Notes under the pieces: generated by a model
What the model saw: only the letters and a program-made list of their open reading frames with translations
Databases searched by the model: none
Told to the model about the DNA's origin: nothing
Origin: JAAXGX01 sp965203565
Lineage (GTDB): Bacteria; Acidobacteriota; Vicinamibacteria; Vicinamibacterales; UBA8438
Reading direction: 5' to 3'
Assembly (NCBI GenBank): GCA_965203565.1
Contig: OZ241896.1
Span: 1,550,001-1,614,000 of the forward strand
DNA: 64,000 nt
Program-made: the position numbers and the translations under genes
In this document: piece by piece, positions 53,308-62,613 of the stretch
Position numbering within the stretch: the stretch's first letter is position 1
How the letters are laid out: each line of letters begins with the position of its first letter

Positions 53308-55059
53308 GTGGCATTGTCCAGAGGCGCCCGCTTCATCTTCAGCTTCATCGCACTGTCGGTTCTCGTCTCGGTGGCCGCCGCGGCGGCCATGGTCTTCCTG
53401 GCCACGCGCGGCCCCGACGTCGCCGACGATTCGGTCCTCTGGCTCCGGGTTCCCGGGAACCTGGTCGAGCAGGAGCCGGACCACCTGCTCGGCCAGCTCG
53501 TCGGCCGGGGCGAGACGGTCGGCGCGGTCGTCGAGGCGCTGCGCAAGGCGAAAGTGGACTCCCGGGTCCGGGCGGTCGTGCTGGCGCCGCCGCTCGAGCC
53601 GGGGTTGTGGGGAAAGGCGCAGGAGATCCGCGACGCCGTGCGCGACTTCCGGACGTCGGGCAAGCCTGTCGCCGCCTGGCTCGAATACGGCGGCGGCCAG
53701 CAGTACTACCTCGCGACGGCGTGCGACGAGATCTTCCTCGCCCCGACCAGCCCGCTCGACTTGGTGGGGGTCGCGACGTACGAGCTGTTCGCCCGTGAAG
53801 CGCTCGACAAGATCGGGGCGTTCCCCGACATGCTGCATGCGGGCGACTTCAAGACCGCCGCGAACGTCTACACGGAGACGACGTTCACGCCGGCGCACCG
53901 CGAGATGAGCGAGTCGCTCAACCGCGATCTGTACGCGCAACTGGTCGACGGCATCGCGGAGGGGCGAGGACTGCCGGCGCCCGTCGTGCGGGCGCTGATC
54001 GACGACGGCCCGTTCCTGCCGGACGACGCGGTCCGCCGCCGGCTGGTGGACGGTCTCGCGTACGAGGATGAAGTCCTGGACCGGCTCGCGGACGGCGGCG
54101 ACGCGCCCGCGCGGCTGTCGTACGACGAGTACCGGGGCGTGGACCCGGCGACGCTGGGTCTCGACGACGGACCCTCCATCGCCGTGGTCTACGCCGCAGG
54201 TCCGATCACGTTCGGCGAGGGCGGGTCGGACGGCTTCGGCGGGAGCGTGGTCGGCTCCCAGGCGCTGATCGAGGCGCTCCGCGCCGCGCGCGAGGACGCG
54301 TCGATCGAGGCGGTCGTCCTGCGCATCGACAGCCCCGGCGGGTCGGCGGTCGCCTCCGACCTGATCTGGCGCGAGATCGTGCTCACCCGCGAAGCCAAGC
54401 CGGTCGTCGCGTCGATGTCCGATCTGGCCGCCTCCGGCGGGTACTACCTGGCCATGCCGGCAAGCGTCATCGTCGCGCAGCCGGCGACGCTGACCGGCTC
54501 GATCGGCGTCGTGGCCGGCAAGCTGGCGCTCGGCGGCGCGCTCGACAAGCTCGGTCTTCGGGTCGAGTCCGTCTCCGAAGGACGGATGGCCGACATGCAC
54601 TCGATCGTCACGCCGTACTCCGACGAAGCGCGGGTCCGCGTGCAGGCGCTGATCGACGCGTTCTACGACGAGTTCCTCGACAAGGCGGCCGACGGCCGGT
54701 CGATGAGCCGCGAGGCGGTCCATGCGGTCGCGCAAGGGCGGGTCTGGACCGGCCGGCAGGCGCGCGACGCCGGACTGGTCGACGAGCTGGGCGGACTGCG
54801 GCGCGCGGTGGCGGCGGCGAAGGAGCTGGCCGGCATCGACGCCGATCAGGAGGTCACCTTGAGACCGTATCCGAGGCCGAAGTCGTTGATCGAGACGCTG
54901 GCCGAGAGCCTCGCCATTCGGGCCGCCGTCGGCGTCGGCTGGCCGACCGCGCCGGCGGTCCGCCTCGGCGCCGCCGCGGCCGCGCCGTTCCGGCTCTTCC
55001 GTCCGGGGGAGCCGCTGGCGCTGATGCCGTTCGTGTACGTGCCGCAGGGCGGAGCGTGA
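53308..55059 (+). CDS. sppA: Signal peptide peptidase SppA, 67-kDa type
   Basis: 583 residues from a GTG preceded by AAGGAG. A membrane anchor (FIFSFIALSVLVSVAAAAAM) occupies residues 9-30. The duplicated protease fold is complete: the N-terminal half supplies the general-base lysine (DFKTAA, K182) and the C-terminal half the serine (LAASGGYY, S376), with LRIDSPGGSAVASDL before it. It cleaves leftover signal peptides in the inner membrane. Transcribed divergently from the tRNA. Confidence 0.93.
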   Translation: MALSRGARFIFSFIALSVLVSVAAAAAMVFLATRGPDVADDSVLWLRVPGNLVEQEPDHLLGQLVGRGETVGAVVEALRKAKVDSRVRAVVLAPPLEPGLWGKAQEIRDAVRDFRTSGKPVAAWLEYGGGQQYYLATACDEIFLAPTSPLDLVGVATYELFAREALDKIGAFPDMLHAGDFKTAANVYTETTFTPAHREMSESLNRDLYAQLVDGIAEGRGLPAPVVRALIDDGPFLPDDAVRRRLVDGLAYEDEVLDRLADGGDAPARLSYDEYRGVDPATLGLDDGPSIAVVYAAGPITFGEGGSDGFGGSVVGSQALIEALRAAREDASIEAVVLRIDSPGGSAVASDLIWREIVLTREAKPVVASMSDLAASGGYYLAMPASVIVAQPATLTGSIGVVAGKLALGGALDKLGLRVESVSEGRMADMHSIVTPYSDEARVRVQALIDAFYDEFLDKAADGRSMSREAVHAVAQGRVWTGRQARDAGLVDELGGLRRAVAAAKELAGIDADQEVTLRPYPRPKSLIETLAESLAIRAAVGVGWPTAPAVRLGAAAAAPFRLFRPGEPLALMPFVYVPQGGA

Positions 55060-55060
55060 G

Positions 55061-56986
55061 CTACGACCCGACCGCGGTCTCCAGCGCCGCGTAGTTGACG
55101 TCGATCGGGAGCCGCTGCTGCACCTGGGACATGTACGACGCGTAGAACTCGTCCCGGCGGGCCTGGAGCAGCTCCGCCCGCAGCGCGTCGCGGACCTCCG
55201 CGAGCTGCCCGGCGTCGGCTTCCTCGCGCTCGACCACGCGCACCACCGCCAGGGTGTCGCCGCCGGCCTCCACCACGCCGCTCACGCCGCCGGCGGCCAG
55301 CGCGAACGCCGCGCGCTCTATCGCCGGGCTGACGCCGACCTCCGGGAACGCGGCGCCGCGCGCGATCAACTCGCTCGCGCCGACCGTCAGCCCGGCGTCG
55401 GCCGCCGCCGCCCTGAAGCCGTCACCGCCCTGCAAGGCGCCGGCCACGTCGTCCGCCTTCCGGCGCGCGCGCTCCAGCGCCTTGCGGCGCAGCACGTCCT
55501 GCCGCACGTCGTCGCGCACCTCGTCGAGCGGCGGGACGACCGGATCCTGCCGGTCGATGACGGTGACGAACGTCGGTCCGGTGGGGGTCCGGATAGGACC
55601 CGCCACGGCGCCCTCCTCGAGCTGGAACGCCTGCGCCGACACCTGCGGGGCCAATCCGAGGCCGAGAATCGGCTCGCCGGCCGCGACGAACCCGGAGTCC
55701 TGCAGCTCGAGCCCGCGAGCCGCCGCCGCCCGCTCCAGATCGTCCGGCGTCGAGACATCGGCGGCGATGGCCCGCGCGAGCGCCGTCGCCCGCGCCGTCG
55801 CCCGCTCGTTCTTCAGCGTGTTCTCGATCGCCTCCCGAACCTCGTCGAGCGGTTGCGCGGTCTCTTCCTGTTTTTCGGTCACCCGGATGACGTGGAAGCC
55901 GAACGCGCTGCGGACCGGGTCCGAGACGGCGCCCACGTCGAGGGCGAAGGCGGCGTCCTCGACCTCCGTCACCATCCGGCCCCGGCCGAACGTTCCGAGA
56001 TCGCCCCCGTCGGCCGCGGTGGCCTCGTCCTCCGAATGCTCGCGCGCCAGCGCCGCGAAGTCGGCGCCGCCGCGCGCCCGGGCGGCCAGCTCGTTCGCCC
56101 GGGCCTCCACCGCGCTCTCGTCCTCTCCTTCGGTGCGGAGGAGGACGTGGCTGGCGCGCACCTGCCCGGGCGTCGTGTACCGGCCGACGTTGGCGTCGTA
56201 ATACTGCCGGACCTCCTCGTCGGTCGGGTCGATGCTTTCGAAGATCGCCGACTCGTCGACCAGCAGGAACCGCAGCCGCCGTTTCTCCGGGGTCTCGTAC
56301 GCGAGCGGCGATTCGTCGTACCGCGTCCGGATCTCGCCGTCCGACGCCTCCACCGCATCGAGGTGGTCGTCGGCGCGGAAGGCCACCAGCTCGACCTTGA
56401 CCTTCTCGTTGCGCCGGCGGTGCTCTTCGGCGACCTCCGCGTCGGAGACCGTGACCCAGCCGGTGACGGCCGCCTCCAGCCGCTCGAACAGGATGTCGCG
56501 CCGCACCTCTTCCTCGAACTGCGCCGGCGTCATCGGGGGGCGCTGGAACTGCAGCGCCTGCCGGTACCGCTGCTCCCCGACGAACCGGCCGTTCTCCTGA
56601 AACGCCGGCAGGTCGATGATCCGCCGGCGCACTTCGGCGTCGCTCACGTCCAGTCCGAGCCGCCCGGCTTCGGACAGCGCCGCATGGCGGCTGATCAGAC
56701 TCTGCAGGATCTGCCGTTCGACGCCGAGCGAACGGAGCATCTCCTCGGTGATCTCGCCGGACGACTGGAGACGGTAGTTCTGGAGCTGCGCCAGGTAGAT
56801 CCGGCGGAAGCTCGCCACCGTGACCTCGTGACCGCCGATCGTCGCGAGGACCTCGTTCGGCATCCCTTCGACCGCCGTCTGGTCGACGAATCCGGGGACG
56901 TACAGGAACACGAACGCGAGACAGACCAGGGCCAGGCTCCACTTGAGCCACCCCTTGTGGCGCCGCATGCCGTCGAGCATCGTCAT
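55061..56986 (-). CDS. ppiD: PpiD/SurA-like membrane-anchored peptidyl-prolyl isomerase
   Basis: 641 residues. LDGMRRHKGWLKWSLALV with the following hydrophobic stretch is the PpiD-type N-terminal anchor. A SurA_N-like chaperone region follows (EITEEMLRSLGVERQILQSL), then a parvulin domain around residues 270-370 (VRASHVLLRTEGED, then GAVSDPVRSAFGFHVIRVTE). It helps outer-membrane and periplasmic proteins fold. It converges on sppA with a one-base gap between stops. Confidence 0.88.
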   Translation of the reverse strand: MTMLDGMRRHKGWLKWSLALVCLAFVFLYVPGFVDQTAVEGMPNEVLATIGGHEVTVASFRRIYLAQLQNYRLQSSGEITEEMLRSLGVERQILQSLISRHAALSEAGRLGLDVSDAEVRRRIIDLPAFQENGRFVGEQRYRQALQFQRPPMTPAQFEEEVRRDILFERLEAAVTGWVTVSDAEVAEEHRRRNEKVKVELVAFRADDHLDAVEASDGEIRTRYDESPLAYETPEKRRLRFLLVDESAIFESIDPTDEEVRQYYDANVGRYTTPGQVRASHVLLRTEGEDESAVEARANELAARARGGADFAALAREHSEDEATAADGGDLGTFGRGRMVTEVEDAAFALDVGAVSDPVRSAFGFHVIRVTEKQEETAQPLDEVREAIENTLKNERATARATALARAIAADVSTPDDLERAAAARGLELQDSGFVAAGEPILGLGLAPQVSAQAFQLEEGAVAGPIRTPTGPTFVTVIDRQDPVVPPLDEVRDDVRQDVLRRKALERARRKADDVAGALQGGDGFRAAAADAGLTVGASELIARGAAFPEVGVSPAIERAAFALAAGGVSGVVEAGGDTLAVVRVVEREEADAGQLAEVRDALRAELLQARRDEFYASYMSQVQQRLPIDVNYAALETAVGS

Positions 56987-57068
56987 GCTGCTGATTGTAG
57001 CCGTCCTGCGCGAATCGTGTCATCCGCCGGCGAGGAATGGCGATCCGGCGGGCCGGATCGGGCGGATA

Positions 57069-57077
57069 TGCTACAAT
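57069..57077 (+). promoter_or_regulatory. Extended -10 promoter candidate for mreB operon
   Basis: TGCTACAAT matches an extended -10 element (TGn then a TATAAT-like hexamer) about 70 bases before the mreB start, in the 159-base gap divergent from ppiD. No good -35 is seen at the right distance, which an extended -10 can tolerate. Confidence 0.45.
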
Positions 57078-57145
57078 TCGCGGCAATAGAAGGATTTAGA
57101 CGATCCGTTCACCATCCATGGCTTTTCCCGGGAGGGCCGGCCGGC

Positions 57146-58171
57146 TTGAGGCTCCGCTCCATCTTCTCACTGCTGTCGAATGATCTCGCCATCGACCTCG
57201 GGACCGCCAACACGTGCGTGTTCGCTCGCGGCAAGGGGATCGTGCTCAACGAGCCTTCGATCGTGGCCTTCAACACGAAGACCGGCGACGTAGAGGCGGT
57301 CGGCCGCGACGCGAAGGAGATGCTGGGGCGGACGCCGAGCGACATCATCGCCATCAAGCCGATGAAGGACGGCGTCATCGCCGATTTCGACGTCGCCGAG
57401 AAGATGCTGACGCATTTCATCAGGAAGGCCCACGAGCGGGCGATATGGGTGCGTCCCCGCATCGTCATCGGCGTGCCGTCCCAGATCACCCAGGTGGAGA
57501 AGCGCGCCGTCAAGGACAGCGCCTACCGGGCGAAGGCGAGCGAAGTGTACCTGGTCGAAGAGGCGATGGCGGCTGCGATAGGGGCGGGCATGCCGATCAC
57601 GGAGCCGTACGGCAACATGGTCGTCGACATCGGCGGCGGCACCACCGACATCGCGGTCATCTCGCTGGCGGGCATCGTCTACAGCAAGGCGGTGCGCGTG
57701 GCCGGCAACGAGATGGACGAAGCGATCATCCAGTTCATCCGGAAGACGTACGGCCTGCTGATCGGCGAGCGCACTGCGGAGCAGGTGAAGATCCAGCTCG
57801 GTTCGGCCCATGCGCTCGACGAGAAGAAGACCATGGAGATCAAGGGCCGCCATCTCGTGGACGGCGTCCCGAAGGCGGTCACCATCAGTGACGAAGAGGT
57901 TCGTGAAGCGCTGGCCGAGACGGTCTCCGTGATCATCGACGCCGTGCACGTGGCCCTCGAGCAGACGCCTCCGGAGCTGGCGGCCGATCTCGTGGACCGC
58001 GGGATCGTGATGACCGGCGGCGGGGCGCTGCTCGGGAACCTCGACAAGCGGCTGCGCGAAGAGACCGGGTTGCCTCTGGAAATGGCCGAAGACCCGCTCT
58101 CGTGCGTGGCTCTCGGCGTCGGCAAGATGCTGTCGGACTTCAGTCTCCTGAAGAGGATTGCGAGGGCCTGA
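57146..58171 (+). CDS. mreB: Rod shape-determining protein MreB
   Basis: 341 residues from a TTG start at 57146 with GGGAGG about 10 bases upstream; no better ATG fits. The actin-like nucleotide pocket is clear: NDLAIDLGTANTCVFARGKG, VVDIGGGTTDIAVISL, MTGGGALLGNLDKRLREET. It forms membrane-bound filaments that guide lateral wall synthesis. It is followed by mreC, mreD, mrdA and rodA on the same strand, the standard elongasome operon order. Confidence 0.95.
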   Translation: MRLRSIFSLLSNDLAIDLGTANTCVFARGKGIVLNEPSIVAFNTKTGDVEAVGRDAKEMLGRTPSDIIAIKPMKDGVIADFDVAEKMLTHFIRKAHERAIWVRPRIVIGVPSQITQVEKRAVKDSAYRAKASEVYLVEEAMAAAIGAGMPITEPYGNMVVDIGGGTTDIAVISLAGIVYSKAVRVAGNEMDEAIIQFIRKTYGLLIGERTAEQVKIQLGSAHALDEKKTMEIKGRHLVDGVPKAVTISDEEVREALAETVSVIIDAVHVALEQTPPELAADLVDRGIVMTGGGALLGNLDKRLREETGLPLEMAEDPLSCVALGVGKMLSDFSLLKRIARA

Positions 58172-58200
58172 TTTTTCCTGCGGGCCCCGAGGGTGCAGAG

Positions 58201-59040
58201 GTGGCTCGGCGTCGGCGCACCGGTTATCTCGTGCTGGCCGTCGTTCTCGGCCATTTCTTCCTGATCTCCGTCCAGATCGGCGCCCAGCCGCGCGCCGGCG
58301 TGCTCGAGCGCGTGACGTTCGGCGCGTTCGCGGAGATGCAGCGCGCGCTGGCGTCCGCCCGGAGCGTCGTGGCCGACTCGTGGTCGCGGTACGTCGCGCT
58401 GCGGGACCTCCACGCGCGGAACCGGGCGCTGGCCGAGGAAGTGGCGAACCTCGAGCTGCGGCTGCAGGAGGAGCGGGCGCTGGCGCAGCAGGCCCGCGGG
58501 TTGCGGCGGCTTCTCGACATGCGGCGGGCGGTCGACCTGCGCACGGTCGGCGCGCGGGTGATCGCCACCGCCGCAACCCCGTACGTCCGGACGCTCGCCA
58601 TCGACCGCGGCGCGAACCACGGCGTCTACGCCGAGGCCGCGGTCATCGCGCCGAAAGGCATCGTCGGGCGGATCGTCGGCTCCCCGGCGGCGCGCGCATC
58701 CCGCGTGCAGCTACTGATCGACCGGCATGCCGCGGCCGGCGCGCGGGTGGAGCGGACGCGCGTCTCGGGCATCGTGACCGGCGGTGACGACGGCGCGGCC
58801 CTCCGCATGGAGTACGTCTCGAACAGCGAGGACGTGCGGGTCGGCGACCGGATAGTCACGTCGGGGACCGACGGCATCTACCCGGAGGGGTTCGTGATCG
58901 GCGCGGTGACGTCCGTGGCGCCGGGGCCGGACCTGCTGGTCATTCGCATCGCCCCGGCGATAGATTTTTCCCGGCTGGAAGAGGTGCTCGTCATCGTGAG
59001 CGACGAGCCGGCCGCTGCATCGAGCGCGAGGAGCGAATGA
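58201..59040 (+). CDS. mreC: Rod shape-determining protein MreC
   Basis: 279 residues from the GTG at 58201. The N-terminal membrane anchor is YLVLAVVLGHFFLISVQIG. A periplasmic coiled coil follows (ALAEEVANLELRLQEERA), then the beta-rich domain with IAPKGIVGRIVGSP, LLIDRHAAAGARVERT and RVGDRIVTSGTDGIYPEGF. MreC links MreB to PBP2 and RodA. It overlaps mreD by four bases (ATGA). Confidence 0.92.
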   Translation: MARRRRTGYLVLAVVLGHFFLISVQIGAQPRAGVLERVTFGAFAEMQRALASARSVVADSWSRYVALRDLHARNRALAEEVANLELRLQEERALAQQARGLRRLLDMRRAVDLRTVGARVIATAATPYVRTLAIDRGANHGVYAEAAVIAPKGIVGRIVGSPAARASRVQLLIDRHAAAGARVERTRVSGIVTGGDDGAALRMEYVSNSEDVRVGDRIVTSGTDGIYPEGFVIGAVTSVAPGPDLLVIRIAPAIDFSRLEEVLVIVSDEPAAASSARSE

Positions 59041-59564
59041 CGACTCCCGGCATAGCGGCCGCGCTGACGGCGGCGCTCCTTGCGCAGACGGCGCTCCTGC
59101 GCATCGTCCTGGGCGATCAGGCGCCGGCGGACGTCGTGTTGGTGGTGGTGGTCCTGGCCGCGTTGTCGGGCGGCCCGCTCGTCGGGTTGTGGACCGGCAC
59201 GGCCGCGGGGCTGCTGCAGGATCTGCTGTCGGGGGGCGTCATCGGCGTCAGCGGTCTGGCGAAGAGCCTCACCGGCCTGCTGGCCGGCGCGTCCCGCTCG
59301 TGGTTCGTCGTCGATACGGTCCGGCGCCACCTCGTCGTCTTCATGGCGGCCAGCATCGTGCACGCCGTCTGCTTCGTCGGCGTATACACGCTCGTGCACA
59401 CCATGCAGCCGGTGACGGCTGCGTTCCTGGCGAGTCAGGTGGCCGCCAACGGCGTCGCAGGCGCCGCGGTGGTCGCTGTCGCCCGCACGGCCCCCGGCGC
59501 GCTCCGGTGGGCGCGCCTGCGCCGCCGCGACCCGTTCGGACGCCGGCGCTGGATCGTGTCCTAG
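59037..59564 (+). CDS. mreD: Rod shape-determining membrane protein MreD
   Basis: 175 residues, almost entirely hydrophobic with five or six membrane spans, including VVLVVVVLAALSGGPLVGL, GTAAGLLQDLLSGGVIG and VFMAASIVHAVCFVGVYTL. The DLLSG segment and operon position identify MreD. It stabilises the MreBCD complex in the inner membrane. It ends with a short basic cytosolic tail. Confidence 0.9.
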   Translation: MTTPGIAAALTAALLAQTALLRIVLGDQAPADVVLVVVVLAALSGGPLVGLWTGTAAGLLQDLLSGGVIGVSGLAKSLTGLLAGASRSWFVVDTVRRHLVVFMAASIVHAVCFVGVYTLVHTMQPVTAAFLASQVAANGVAGAAVVAVARTAPGALRWARLRRRDPFGRRRWIVS

Positions 59565-59583
59565 CAATCCGTTCCCGCAGACC

Positions 59584-61467
59584 ATGGACTACGGTTTCGA
59601 CCACGATCGTGACGCTTCCGGCGCCCTGCTGCTCTGGTTCCGCATCGGCGTCGCCGCGGCGTTCAGCCTGCTCGCGCTCGGTTTCTGGAACATCCAGGTC
59701 GGCCAGCACGGCCGATGGTCCGAAGTGGCGGAGAACAATCATCAACGCACGGTGAACGTCCGGGCGCCGCGCGGCGTGATCTTCGACCGTGACGGGCGCG
59801 TCCTGGTGCAGAACCGTCACCGGCTCGACATCGGTCTGGTGCAGGAGCAGGCACCGGACCTGGACGGGACGCTCGCCCGGCTGGCCGCCGTGACCGGGAC
59901 CGACGCGCGCGCGCTGCGCGGCGTCGTCGAGAGCTCGGACGCGCCCGTCCACCGTACGGTGGTCGTCGTACCGGACGCGACGCTGGCGCAGGTGGCGGCC
60001 GTCGCGGCGCGCGCCCTCGAGTTCCCGGGGGTGGTTTTTGAACGCAATCCGGCCCGGCACTACCCCGGCCGGACCGTGGCGGCGCACCTGTTCGGGTACG
60101 TGGGCGAGGCGACGGACAGCCAGATTCGCGCCGGGGACGACAAGCGTATACAGGCCGGGGCGCTGATCGGACAGTCCGGCGTCGAGCGCGCGTACAACCG
60201 CCTGCTGATGGGTGACGACGGCGCGCGCCGCATCGCGGTCAACAGCATCGGCCGCGAGATCGAGACCCTCGACGAGTCGCCGCCGGCCGAGGGGCGGCAA
60301 CTGCAACTGACGATAGACCTCGACGTGCAGCAGGCTGCGGAAGAGGCGTTCGCCCGCGCAGGATTCAACGGCGCGGCCGTGGCGCTCGATCCGCGGTCGG
60401 GGGAAGTGCTGGCGTTGGCCAGCCTGCCGGGCTTCGATCCGAACGACTTCGTGGCCGGCATCGACGCATCGACCTGGACCGCGCTCAACGACGATTCCCG
60501 CAAGCCGCTGCAGAACCGCGCGCTCCAGGGCCGCTATTCGCCCGGCTCCACGTTCAAGGTGGCCATGGCGGCGGCGGCGCTGGAGGAAAGGGTGGTCACG
60601 CCGGACTTCCAGGTCAACTGCAAGGGAGGCAGCACGTTCTACCGCCGCTTCTTCCGGTGCCATGCCCGCCACGGCGCGGTCGCGATGGACGAAGCGCTCG
60701 AGAAGTCGTGCAATACGTACTTCTACACGCTCGGAAGCATGACCGACATCGACGCCATCCACCGGTGGGCGACCGCCCTGGGACTGGGCGTGATGACCGG
60801 CGTCGACCTGCCCCACGAAGTGCTGGGCCTCATGCCGTCGCGGGCGTGGAAACGCGAGGCGAGAGCGGAGCGGTGGTATCCCGGCGAGACGATCTCCGTT
60901 TCGATCGGGCAGGGCGCCGTGTCGGTCACGCCGATGTCGCTCGCGGTGATGATGGCCACGGTCGCGAACGGGGGCCATCGGGTCGCGCCGCGCCTGCTCA
61001 AGGCCACCCGGGAGCAGGGCCGTTGGGTCGAAGCGGACCGGCCGCCGCCCGCGCGCGTCGACCTGCGCCCGGAAACGGTGGAGACGATCCGGCGCGGCCT
61101 GTGGATGGCCGTGAACGGGCAGGGGACCGCGCGGCGCGCCCGGATTCCGGAGCGTGACGTCATCGGCAAGACCGGAACGGCGCAGGTCGTTTCGCTCCAG
61201 GGCCGGTCGGCGGCGGCGGGCGCCGGCCAGGAGGTGCGCGACCATGGCTGGTTCGTTTTCGCGGCGCCGCGGGACGAGCCGCAAATCGCCGGCGTCGTCT
61301 TCGCCGAGCACGGGGAGCATGGGTATCTTGCGGCGCCGATCGCGAAGCACATGATCGAAACCTATTTCGCGAAGCAGGAAGGCCGGCCCCTGCCCGGCCT
61401 TGCCCCGCCGGCCACGCCGGTGGTGGCGACGGCCGTCGCGGCGAGCGGAGTGCGAGGCGCACGCTAG
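59584..61467 (+). CDS. mrdA: Penicillin-binding protein 2
   Basis: 627 residues. One N-terminal membrane span (FRIGVAAAFSLLALGFW) is followed by the dimerisation domain (VNVRAPRGVIFDRDGRVL) and a transpeptidase domain with all three motifs: SPGSTFK (serine 322), SCN (serine 375) and KTGTAQ (lysine 529). It cross-links lateral wall peptidoglycan together with RodA. The long C-terminal tail is Ala/Pro-rich. Confidence 0.94.
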   Translation: MDYGFDHDRDASGALLLWFRIGVAAAFSLLALGFWNIQVGQHGRWSEVAENNHQRTVNVRAPRGVIFDRDGRVLVQNRHRLDIGLVQEQAPDLDGTLARLAAVTGTDARALRGVVESSDAPVHRTVVVVPDATLAQVAAVAARALEFPGVVFERNPARHYPGRTVAAHLFGYVGEATDSQIRAGDDKRIQAGALIGQSGVERAYNRLLMGDDGARRIAVNSIGREIETLDESPPAEGRQLQLTIDLDVQQAAEEAFARAGFNGAAVALDPRSGEVLALASLPGFDPNDFVAGIDASTWTALNDDSRKPLQNRALQGRYSPGSTFKVAMAAAALEERVVTPDFQVNCKGGSTFYRRFFRCHARHGAVAMDEALEKSCNTYFYTLGSMTDIDAIHRWATALGLGVMTGVDLPHEVLGLMPSRAWKREARAERWYPGETISVSIGQGAVSVTPMSLAVMMATVANGGHRVAPRLLKATREQGRWVEADRPPPARVDLRPETVETIRRGLWMAVNGQGTARRARIPERDVIGKTGTAQVVSLQGRSAAAGAGQEVRDHGWFVFAAPRDEPQIAGVVFAEHGEHGYLAAPIAKHMIETYFAKQEGRPLPGLAPPATPVVATAVAASGVRGAR

Positions 61468-61481
61468 ACCACGCTGGACCG

Positions 61482-62576
61482 ATGTTCGAACGGTATCTGT
61501 ACCGCCACCTCGACTGGGCGTTGTTCGCCGCCGTCCTGACGCTGTGCCTGATCGGGCTGGCGATGATCTACAGCACCACCCACGTGGAGACGGGACGGCT
61601 CGCCCCGCAGCTCGTGCGGCAGTTGTGGGCGGCCGGGCTCGGCCTGGCCGCCATGGCGGTCTGCATCCGGATCGACTACCGCGTGATCGCCGACCACGCC
61701 CCGCTGTTCTACTGCGGCCTCGTCCTCCTGCTCGTCTACACGCTCGTCTTCGGCTCGGAGCAGGGCGGATCGCAGCGGTGGATCGATCTCGGACCGTTCA
61801 ACCTGCAGGCCTCCGAATTCGCCCGGATCTCCGTGGCTCTGATGCTCGGAACGTTCTACGCGCGGTTGCGCGGCGCGCGCCGCCTGTACGGCTGGCTCGC
61901 CGGTCTGGCGATAGCGGCCGTCCCCGCCCTGCTCATCGCCGCCGCGCCCGATCTGGGGATGGCCGTCACGCTGGCGCCGGTCTGTCTGACGATCATGCTG
62001 TTCGCGGGGATGCGGGTGAAGCGGCTGGCGGTCATCGGCGTCGTCGGGTTGCTGCTCTCTCCCGTCGCCTGGACCTACGCGCTCGAAGATTACCAGCGCA
62101 CGCGGATTGCGAGCTTTCTCGATCCGGAGCAGGACCCCCGCGGCGCCGGATATCAGCAGATCCAGGCCCGCGTCACCGTCGGGTCGGGCGGCCTGACCGG
62201 CCGAGGCTTCCTGCAGGGCACGCAGAGCCAGTACGACTTCCTGCCGGTCGCCCACAGCGACTTCGTCTTCTCGGCGTTGGCCGAGGAGCACGGGTTCGTC
62301 GGCGTGCTGGTCGTGCTCGGACTGTACCTGTTCGTCATCATGCGGGCGCTGGACGCGGCGCGGTCGGCGAGGGACCGGATAGGCATGCTGCTCGTCGTGG
62401 GCGTCACCGCCGGGTTCGCGTTCCAGGTGATCTACAACGTCACCATGTCGGCCGGACTGGCCCCGGTCAAGGGACTGACGCTGCCGCTGATGAGCTACGG
62501 CGGATCGTCGCTGATCGCGACGCTGACCGGCTTCGGGCTCATCCTGAACGTCGGGATGCGCCGGATCACCCGTTGA
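61482..62576 (+). CDS. rodA: Peptidoglycan glycosyltransferase RodA
   Basis: 364 residues with about ten membrane spans, of the SEDS family. Landmarks are WIDLGPFNLQASEFARISV near the middle, GGLTGRGFLQGTQSQYDFLP and HSDFVFSALAEEHGFVG, and the C-terminal LPLMSYGGSSLIATL. It polymerises glycan strands for elongation with PBP2. It starts 15 bases after mrdA. Confidence 0.94.
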   Translation: MFERYLYRHLDWALFAAVLTLCLIGLAMIYSTTHVETGRLAPQLVRQLWAAGLGLAAMAVCIRIDYRVIADHAPLFYCGLVLLLVYTLVFGSEQGGSQRWIDLGPFNLQASEFARISVALMLGTFYARLRGARRLYGWLAGLAIAAVPALLIAAAPDLGMAVTLAPVCLTIMLFAGMRVKRLAVIGVVGLLLSPVAWTYALEDYQRTRIASFLDPEQDPRGAGYQQIQARVTVGSGGLTGRGFLQGTQSQYDFLPVAHSDFVFSALAEEHGFVGVLVVLGLYLFVIMRALDAARSARDRIGMLLVVGVTAGFAFQVIYNVTMSAGLAPVKGLTLPLMSYGGSSLIATLTGFGLILNVGMRRITR

Positions 62577-62613
62577 CCGCCGCCTGACGCTCCATGCGCG
62601 CCGAACGCCGTCC